9,681 nt of DNA, taken from the NCBI GenBank assembly GCA_023433465.1, contig JAEZCR010000198.1, forward strand, positions 1 to 9,681, read 5' to 3'. Source of the stretch: Pseudomonadota bacterium. Its GTDB lineage: Bacteria > Pseudomonadota > Gammaproteobacteria > Steroidobacterales > Steroidobacteraceae. A model generated the notes under the pieces. That model was not told the DNA's origin. It worked only from the letters and a program-made list of their open reading frames with translations, and did not search any database. Below are positions 1 through 5,383 of the stretch, in pieces. Positions within the stretch are counted from its first letter, which is position 1. Each line of letters starts with the position of its first letter. Made by a program: the position numbers and the translations under genes.

Positions 1-1461
1 GTCCGCGCCCGCCCCGCCGGTGACAATCGAACTACCGACGCCGGTGCGCACCGTGACGTGACCGCCGGCGCCGCCCGCTCCGCCGTTACCGCCGAGATCC
101 ACCGCGCCGCCCGAACGACTGGCCGAACCGCCGCCGCCGCCGATGCTCTGCGCGACGATGCCCTTCGCATCGATTCCGCGCGTTTCCACCGCGCCGTTGT
201 TGGTGACGTTGACGACGTTGCCGTTGCCGCCCGCGCTGCCCGAGCCGCCGACCGCGACCAGTCCGCCCGATCCGGCACCCGTGCCGCCGCCGCCGCCGAT
301 GCTCTGCGCGTAGATGCCGACCGCGCCTTCGCCGGTCGTGAGCACCGCGCCGGTCGCGTGGTTGGTCAGGTCGACCCGACCGCCGTGATTGTCGTTGCGC
401 GCCGTCGCTCCGCCGCCGCCCAAACCCACGAGGCCGTTGCCATTGCCGCCCGCGCCGCCGCCGCCGCCGATGCTCTGCGCGAGCAGGCCGTGCGAGTACG
501 CGCCGCGCGTTTCGACGAAGCCGCGATTGTTGATCGTCGCCTGCCCGCCCTGTCCGCCGCCCGAGCCCGTCGCGCCGATGCCGCCGATGCCATTGCCGTT
601 GCCGCCGTTGCCGCCACCGCCGCCGACGCTTTGAGCGAGCACGCCGTAGGCCGCCGTTCCCGTCGTGAGGATGTTCGCGCCGAGCTCGTTGTTGGCCGTC
701 GCCGTGCCACCGTTGCCGCCGCCCGCGCCGGTCCCGCCGACACCCGCGATCGCCACGCCCGAGCCGCCGTCGCCGCCGCCACCGCCGATCGACTGCGCAT
801 ACAGACCGACGGCGCCGCCGCCCTGCGTGACGATGAGCGCGCCGGCCGCGTTCGTCGCGTTCGCGGCGCCGCCATTGCCGCCATCGGCTCCGTTGCCTCC
901 GAGGCCCACGATGAGCGCGCCGGAGTCGCCGGCGTTGCCACCGGGACCGCCGACGCTCTGCGCGAACACGCCGTGCGCCGCGTAGCCCGTGCCCGCGACG
1001 GCGTCGCCGGTACGTACCGTGCCGTAGTTAGTCGCGTTCGCCGTTCCGCCGTGACCGCCGGGGCTGCCCGTGCCCGCGCCGCCGACGAGGCCATAGGAGT
1101 TGCCGCCCGCGCCGCCGCCGCCGCCGAGACTTTGCGCGTAGACCCCGACTGCGCCATCACCACTCGTGACGATGTCGCCGTGATTGCGCGCCGTCGCCGT
1201 GCCGCCCTGCGCGGCCTGGCCGCCGCCGGCGCCCTGGCCGAGGATGTAGCCGCTGCCGCCCTCGCCACCGCTGCCCGCGCGGCTCTGGACGAACATGCCG
1301 TGCGATTCGCGACCCGTCGTCGTGACGTCGACGTGCAGGTCGACATCTACGTTGCCGCCCACACCCGCGACACCGCCCATCGCGGCGGGCAGCGCTCCCC
1401 AGGCGTTGCCGCCCGAGCCGCCGTTGCCGCCGCGGCTCGTCACGACGAGTGCCGGCGTCTC
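1..1461 (-). repeat. Tandem degenerate coding repeats (about 153-174 bp) in the glycine-rich protein
   Basis: The Ser of the conserved QS (or its equivalent) falls at residues 273, 324, 375, 433, 488, 542, 594, 651 and 703 of the minus-strand protein, so the period is 51-58 codons. The first two units (TSRGGNGG, VQSRAGSGG) are degenerate; the last three are closest to AQSIGGGGG. The DNA differs between units, so these are old, diverged protein repeats and not fresh tandem duplications. The array runs off the window edge. Confidence 0.85.
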
Positions 1462-2253
1462 GTGGGCCGATGTGTAGAGCGCGCCGCCCGTATCGGCGGC
1501 GTACAGATCGAGGTCGACCGGATTGGCGGTCTGGCCCGGATGACCCTGTTCGGCCGCTTCGCCGATCGTCCAGCAACCGAAGAAGCAGATCTCGATGCCC
1601 CAGCCACTGTCACCACTCCCGCCCCAGGCGCCGTTGTGAATTTCGACGAAGCGGTTGCTGCCGCTGACCTGCGGCGGACGAATGACTTCCGCGCCGCGGC
1701 CCGGAACGCTGTCGAGTCCGTCGGGTCGCGTGCTGCTGCCGCTGGGTGAAAACGTGTACGCGATGAAACCGCCGGTTCCACCACAGGCGGGGTTGCACTC
1801 GATGCCGATCGCTGGCCCATTGACGTCCGGATCATCCGGGTCTGGATCCGTCCCGAGACGATGTCCCGTGATCGTGTAGGTCTGGGCAGGCACCGCGGGC
1901 CGCGCCGGTGAATAGGGTCGTCCGGGAAACGGCGGCGTCTGCGACGGGTCCGGCGGAAGCTCCGGCAATTCCGGCACGGCGTCGGTTCCGGGGATCGTGA
2001 ACACCGAGCCCACCGCCGTCGGGCCAGCCCATAACCACAGGCCGGAAACGGTCTTGACCGAACCGTATGGATTGAAGATGAGGTCGTCGATGACCTCGGC
2101 CGCGCCCGTCTCCGGGTTGGTGAATGCGCCGCCATCCACGTAGCAGGGGTGGTAGTTCGACGTCATGTCGCACCACAGCGTGGGTGTTTGCGACCAGGCG
2201 AGCGGCGACCCGCAAAATGCGATGGCGATGAATGCGAGGCGGGTTGCTTTCAC
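1..2253 (-). CDS. Glycine-rich repeat surface protein, probable autotransporter passenger (C-terminus outside window)
   Basis: Starts at GTG 2253 (a GGAG Shine-Dalgarno lies 7 nt upstream) and stays open to the window edge, giving 751 visible residues. Residues 1-21 form a signal peptide (K2/R5, hydrophobic 6-19, likely cut AWS|Q), which supports this start; the Cys at 14 does not sit in a proper lipobox. Residues 22-260 are non-repetitive, with a proline-rich stretch (about 93-123) and Cys pairs at C153/C157 and C223/C227. From about 265 onward there are nine units of 51-58 residues, each with a core like VYAQSIGGGGG, a Gly/Asn/Ala run, an ATNxG segment and a VETRG/ILTTG turn. Such repeats are known from very long autotransporter passengers that fold as beta-helices and act in adhesion. 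The beta-barrel would lie beyond position 1, so the secretion route is inferred. The neighbouring tRNA terminator leaves almost no room for a promoter of its own. Confidence 0.75.
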   Translation of the reverse strand, partial: MKATRLAFIAIAFCGSPLAWSQTPTLWCDMTSNYHPCYVDGGAFTNPETGAAEVIDDLIFNPYGSVKTVSGLWLWAGPTAVGSVFTIPGTDAVPELPELPPDPSQTPPFPGRPYSPARPAVPAQTYTITGHRLGTDPDPDDPDVNGPAIGIECNPACGGTGGFIAYTFSPSGSSTRPDGLDSVPGRGAEVIRPPQVSGSNRFVEIHNGAWGGSGDSGWGIEICFFGCWTIGEAAEQGHPGQTANPVDLDLYAADTGGALYTSAHETPALVVTSRGGNGGSGGNAWGALPAAMGGVAGVGGNVDVDLHVDVTTTGRESHGMFVQSRAGSGGEGGSGYILGQGAGGGQAAQGGTATARNHGDIVTSGDGAVGVYAQSLGGGGGAGGNSYGLVGGAGTGSPGGHGGTANATNYGTVRTGDAVAGTGYAAHGVFAQSVGGPGGNAGDSGALIVGLGGNGADGGNGGAANATNAAGALIVTQGGGAVGLYAQSIGGGGGDGGSGVAIAGVGGTGAGGGNGGTATANNELGANILTTGTAAYGVLAQSVGGGGGNGGNGNGIGGIGATGSGGGQGGQATINNRGFVETRGAYSHGLLAQSIGGGGGAGGNGNGLVGLGGGGATARNDNHGGRVDLTNHATGAVLTTGEGAVGIYAQSIGGGGGTGAGSGGLVAVGGSGSAGGNGNVVNVTNNGAVETRGIDAKGIVAQSIGGGGGSASRSGGAVDLGGNGGAGGAGGHVTVRTGVGSSIVTGGAGAD

Positions 2254-2271
2254 TTGCGGGCTCCGGAATGG

Positions 2272-2305
2272 AAAAAGCCGCGGGCGTCGGGGACGCGCGC
2301 GGCTT
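2272..2305 (-). terminator. Intrinsic terminator of tRNA-Ser
   Basis: Read on the minus strand, AAGCCGCG pairs with CGCGGCTT (8 bp). One C-C mismatch and a further 5 bp (GCGTC/GACGC) close on a CCC loop, and the stem is followed by five T. It lies 22 nt after the tRNA 3' end. The next gene's GTG is only 18 nt past the T-run. Confidence 0.85.
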
Positions 2306-2325
2306 CGATCGGGTCGATATTCCTG

Positions 2326-2417
<92 letters not shown>

Positions 2418-2589
2418 GGCGGGGATAGCGGATTGCGCGCGCACGCTACTGCAAAGCCCCGGTCCGGTCCAGCCAACCGGCATCCGGACCTCTGCTCCGC
2501 GCGCGAACAATGGGAATGCGGGACCGAGTCCTGCGGTCATTCGATGGGTACCCTCCCAGGCCCCATTTCATCTTTTGTGGGCACCTTAC

Positions 2590-2599
2590 GGCAATTGCC
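2590..2599. promoter_or_regulatory. 10-bp perfect palindrome upstream of the response regulator
   Basis: GGCAATTGCC is its own reverse complement and is centred about 74 nt before the response regulator ATG. It has the symmetry of a dimer-binding operator, but a 10-bp palindrome can also arise by chance. No known regulator consensus is recognised. Confidence 0.25.
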
Positions 2600-2600
2600 C

Positions 2601-2634
2601 GGTCGTGTTAAGCCCGGTCCTAAGCCTTTAGGTC
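2601..2634 (+). promoter_or_regulatory. Three phased GGTC elements and a CCTAA-N4-TTAGG inverted repeat
   Basis: GGTC occurs at 2601, 2616 and 2631, exactly 15 bp apart; the first two are extended to CCCGGTC, and the last two run GGTCCTAAG and GGTCTAACA. Overlapping them, CCTAA (2619-2623) and TTAGG (2628-2632) form a short inverted repeat. The block ends 34 nt before the response regulator ATG, where a promoter or operator would be expected. Its role is inferred. Confidence 0.3.
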
Positions 2635-2668
2635 TAACAGTGGCTAGTCGCGTGGGCCGTTCTTTAAG

Positions 2669-3325
2669 ATGTCGCGCGTGAAACTGCTCATCGTCGACGA
2701 CCACCCGCTCTTTCGCGACGGCCTCGCGGCGCTGCTGCGCCAGGCGTCCGCGGACACGCAGGTCGTGCAGGCGTCCTCCACCGAGGATGCGCTCAACATC
2801 GCCGACGAGCAGATCATCGACGCGGTGTTCATGGATCTCATGATGCCGGGGTTGTCCGGAGAGGCCGCGGTCCGTGAATTCGCTCGGCGCCATCCGGATC
2901 TGCCCGTGATCGTGTTGTCGAGCTCGGAGAGCGCATCCGATGTGCGCCGCATGTTGAATGCCGGCGCCTCGGGGTACATCCCGAAATCCGCGACCGCGCA
3001 GACGGTGGTTTCCGCGTTGCAGCTCGTGCTCTCGGGCAACATCTACGTGCCGCCCCTGCTGGTTTCGGCCACCGCGCGCGCCGCCGATCGCGATGCGCGC
3101 GATGCGCCGCGTTCGCTCGCGCAGCTCACGGAGCGCCAGGTCGACGTGCTGCGGTTCCTCAAGGACGGTCTCACCAACAAGGAGATCAGCGCGAATCTCG
3201 GCATCGCCGAGAAGACCGTGAAGGTTCACATCGCGGCGATCTTCAAGACGCTGAACGTGGTCAACCGTACGCAGGCTGCGAAGGTTCTGCGCGACGCGGC
3301 CGACGCGCCACGAGATGGCTTATAG
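2669..3325 (+). CDS. Two-component response regulator, NarL/FixJ (LuxR-type HTH) family
   Basis: A 218-residue cytoplasmic DNA-binding response regulator of normal length. The receiver domain (about 4-125) has the acidic pair D10/D11, phospho-acceptor D56 (FMDLMMPG), S84 at the switch position and K106 (IPKS). The C-terminal LuxR-type helix-turn-helix (about 150-208) reads LTERQVDVLRFLKDGLTNKE, then IA-EKTVKVHI. All phosphorylation residues are intact, so it should be phosphorylated by a kinase and bind DNA as a dimer. The ATG at 2669 has a poor ribosome site; GTG 2678 would give the family-typical MKLLIVDDH and is a real alternative. The gene runs tail-to-tail into the hybrid kinase on the other strand, overlapping it by 65 bp, which suggests the two form a signalling pair, although they are not co-transcribed. 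Target genes cannot be read from the sequence. Confidence 0.93.
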   Translation: MSRVKLLIVDDHPLFRDGLAALLRQASADTQVVQASSTEDALNIADEQIIDAVFMDLMMPGLSGEAAVREFARRHPDLPVIVLSSSESASDVRRMLNAGASGYIPKSATAQTVVSALQLVLSGNIYVPPLLVSATARAADRDARDAPRSLAQLTERQVDVLRFLKDGLTNKEISANLGIAEKTVKVHIAAIFKTLNVVNRTQAAKVLRDAADAPRDGL

Positions 3326-5051
3326 CGGCCCGCAAGCGGCTGTTGGCCACGGGTTTGTGTAGCAGCAGCAAGCCACTCTCGGCGGCTTCCCTGATCCGGT
3401 CGGGCGCGGTGTCGCCCGTGATCAACATGCCGGGAATTTCGTCGTCGTTGTACTCGTCGCGCAACCGCTGGATGACGCGGATGCCGTCCTCGTTCTCGCG
3501 CAGCCGGTAGTCGCAGATGACGAGCACGGGGCGGTCCGGGCAGTTCGCGAGCTTGTCGAGCAGTTCGTCCCCGGAGCCGGCAACGATCGTGTCGTAACCC
3601 CAGCTCTCGAGCAGGCTCTTCATCGCCATCTGGATGGTCGCCTCGTCGTCGACCACGAGGATCAAACCCGCTCCCGCGATCGCCGCTTCGGGCGCGCGCG
3701 AAACCGCATTGGCCGCCGCGGCCTTCGCGTCGGCGAGCGGCAGGTCGATCGCGAACATCGATCCATGCCCCTCGCGCGAACGGAAGCTGAGCGGATGGCC
3801 TAACAACTGCGTCAATCGCCGGACGATCGCGAGTCCCAGGCCCACGCCCTTGGTGCGGTCGCGCTCGGGATTCGCCGCCTGGTAGAACTCCTTGAAGATC
3901 TGCGACTGCTCGGACCTGGCGATACCGCGTCCCGTGTCCCAGACCTGCACGACGACCGTACGCCCCCGGCGGCGCGCGCCGACGAGCACGGCGCCCCGAT
4001 CGGTGTACTTGATCGCGTTCGCGACGATGTTGCGCACGACGCGTTCGACGAGCAGCGGATCGGAGAACACGGCGAGGCGCGTCGCGCGGCAACGCAGCTC
4101 GATCTTCCTCGACTCCGCCTCCGAGGCATGATCGCGGCAGATGCGCTCGAGCAGCGGCTGCAGTGCGAAGGCCTGCGCGTTGACCTCGACGACTCCGGCG
4201 TCGAGGCGCGAGATGTCGAGCAATCCATTGAACAGTCCACCCATGGCCTGCACCGAGCTGTCCACGTTGTCGAGCAGGCGTCCCGCTTCGGGGTCGGCGA
4301 TGCGCGGCCGCAGCGCCGCGACGAAAAGCGACAACGCGTGCACGGGCTGACGCAGGTCGTGGCTCGCCGCGGCCAGGAAACGCGACTTGGCGTTGCTCGC
4401 CTCCTCCGCCTTCTCCTTCTCGGCGCGCAGACCCGCGATGAGCTCTTCATTCTCGAAGCGCAGGCGCACGGACTCCTCGAACTGCAGGCTGTAGCGCCGT
4501 GCCTGATCGGTGATCGCCGCGAGCCAGCCCAGGATGATGAGCGCGAGCACCCAGTGAAGCCAATCGGCCTGCGCGATCATCCACGCCGCGGGAATGAGCA
4601 GCATGGGCAGCATCGCGCAGTAGATAGCCGGGCGCAGCACTCCGAAGGCGGTTATCGCGCCGCTCGCCACCGCGCAGATGTAAAGCATGACGAGCAGCTG
4701 CATGTCGAAGCGTTCGACCGGCATCAGCCAGAGCGAGCCGATGCCGAGCGTGAAACTCCCGACGAGCGCGCCGATCGAGAAGCGGCGACGCCAGGCGACC
4801 CATTCGCGATCCGGAGGCTTGCGACGCAGGTAGGTGAAGATGAGCGCGAGCCGCGCCCCGATCTGCAGCGACATGACTGTCATGAAGGTGATCGCGACAT
4901 CCCAATTGACCGCGCCACTGCCCGCGACGATGCATGCCACCAGCACCGCGGCGATCCCCGTCGCCGTCATGCCCGGCGCGGTGTTCTGATAGGCGGAGCG
5001 GACCTGCTCCGCACCAATGCGATTTTCGAACGCGGTATTGCTGGACGTCAT
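3261..5051 (-). CDS. Membrane-bound hybrid histidine kinase (HisKA-HATPase-REC)
   Basis: 596 residues from ATG 5051, with an AGGG ribosome site 7 nt upstream. Residues about 28-182 hold five to six hydrophobic membrane segments with no large extracellular domain, so the signal is probably sensed in or near the membrane. A short coiled coil (about 186-220) leads to the H-box (ASHDLRQPVHAL, phospho-acceptor H231). The ATPase domain follows: N-box N341/N345, G1 box DTGRGI (D372), F box IFKEFY, G2 box GVGLGLAI (401-409). A receiver (about 463-583) has D468/D469, phospho-acceptor D514 (VICDYRL) and K566. No HPt domain is present, so the receiver probably tunes the kinase or passes phosphate through an HPt encoded elsewhere. 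The HDLRQP type of kinase is common in proteobacteria beside LuxR-type regulators, as here. The frame is open 107 codons further upstream, but that part is Arg/Cys-rich and judged non-coding. The ligand is unknown. Confidence 0.92.
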   Translation of the reverse strand: MTSSNTAFENRIGAEQVRSAYQNTAPGMTATGIAAVLVACIVAGSGAVNWDVAITFMTVMSLQIGARLALIFTYLRRKPPDREWVAWRRRFSIGALVGSFTLGIGSLWLMPVERFDMQLLVMLYICAVASGAITAFGVLRPAIYCAMLPMLLIPAAWMIAQADWLHWVLALIILGWLAAITDQARRYSLQFEESVRLRFENEELIAGLRAEKEKAEEASNAKSRFLAAASHDLRQPVHALSLFVAALRPRIADPEAGRLLDNVDSSVQAMGGLFNGLLDISRLDAGVVEVNAQAFALQPLLERICRDHASEAESRKIELRCRATRLAVFSDPLLVERVVRNIVANAIKYTDRGAVLVGARRRGRTVVVQVWDTGRGIARSEQSQIFKEFYQAANPERDRTKGVGLGLAIVRRLTQLLGHPLSFRSREGHGSMFAIDLPLADAKAAAANAVSRAPEAAIAGAGLILVVDDEATIQMAMKSLLESWGYDTIVAGSGDELLDKLANCPDRPVLVICDYRLRENEDGIRVIQRLRDEYNDDEIPGMLITGDTAPDRIREAAESGLLLLHKPVANSRLRAAISHLVARRPRRAEPSQPAYG

Positions 5052-5072
5052 GCGAGAACCCTGCCCGGCACG

Positions 5073-5100
5073 CAGGCTAACCGAGCCTGACAAACTTGTC
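5073..5100. promoter_or_regulatory. Two adjoining inverted repeats in the kinase leader
   Basis: CAGGCT-N5-AGCCTG (5073-5089) is directly followed, sharing one base, by GACAA-N2-TTGTC (5089-5100). Both have perfect arms. They lie 22-49 nt upstream of the kinase ATG, so they could be operators over its promoter or a small hairpin in its leader. No T-run follows on the minus strand, so a terminator is unlikely. No regulator is recognised. Confidence 0.35.
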
Positions 5101-5177
5101 CTGTCTGTCTCATCGGCGTGCTCGCGCGACAAACCGCACCCACTCTCGCGCGCGGCGCACTTCGCATTTTCCGCAAG

Positions 5178-5206
5178 TTGACAGGGTCGAGTGACGGATC
5201 GAGCAT
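5178..5206 (+). promoter_or_regulatory. Candidate sigma-70 promoter for the cellulase gene
   Basis: A perfect -35 hexamer TTGACA (5178-5183), a 17-nt spacer, then a weak -10-like GAGCAT (3 of 6 matches). It would give a leader of about 170 nt before the ATG. The weak -10 fits an activator-dependent promoter, but chance is also possible. Confidence 0.25.
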
Positions 5207-5383
5207 TTCGCGCGCAACCGACCGGCAGGAGCAAGGGACATGCGCACAGGTCTGCCCGTTTCGCTACGTATCGTCGCCGCATCGCGGCATCACCACGCGT
5301 TGCCCTGACTCCCGTTCTTCTCCATTCGCTCCGGCGCCAGGTCTCGGCGTCGCCGCGAACTCGTTTCGACACAGGGGGACTCT

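Larger units (their letters stand above)
2418..2668. other. Intergenic region between tRNA-Ser and response regulator
   Basis: 251 nt between two divergently read genes. I find no convincing gene here; small frames crossing it lack coding character. It should hold the tRNA promoter (minus) and the response regulator promoter (plus), but neither shows a good sigma-70 match. Two pieces of structure stand out near the response regulator: a 10-bp perfect palindrome at 2590-2599 and three GGTC elements at exact 15-bp steps (2601, 2616, 2631). Both are listed separately. Confidence 0.6.
5052..5383. other. Divergent intergenic region between hybrid kinase and cellulase
   Basis: 332 nt from which the kinase (minus) and the cellulase (plus) are read outward. 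It must hold both promoters. Visible structure: two adjoining inverted repeats at 5073-5100 close to the kinase start, a consensus TTGACA at 5178 facing the cellulase, and a strong ribosome site (AGGGGG) just before the cellulase ATG. Small frames across the region look non-coding. Confidence 0.6.

Noticed and set aside
1..1461. Regular repeats as a possible CRISPR array, or a mycobacterial PE_PGRS gene
   Set aside because: The repeats are coding and differ at DNA level, with no short identical repeats and unique spacers. The protein lacks a PE domain and has a Gram-negative type signal peptide.
58..1749. A 563-codon open frame on the plus strand and a 326-codon frame on the minus strand over the repeat region
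   Set aside because: Composition is almost wholly Ala/Arg/Asp/Val or Arg/Ala/Ser runs, as expected from shifted readings of GC-rich Gly codons. The real minus-strand frame has a signal peptide and clear protein repeats.
2200..2253. Lipoprotein signal in the repeat protein (Cys at residue 14)
   Set aside because: The residues before the Cys (IAF) do not fit a lipobox, and a normal cleavage site AWS|Q follows.
4128..5090. 320-codon plus-strand frame antisense to the kinase
   Set aside because: Arg/His/Glu-rich shadow with no recognisable domain; the kinase frame has every expected motif.
5052..5372. 107-codon N-terminal extension of the hybrid kinase
   Set aside because: Arg/Cys-rich, without a domain, and it would cover the whole region needed for promoters. 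ATG 5051 has a ribosome site and starts a normal kinase N-terminus.
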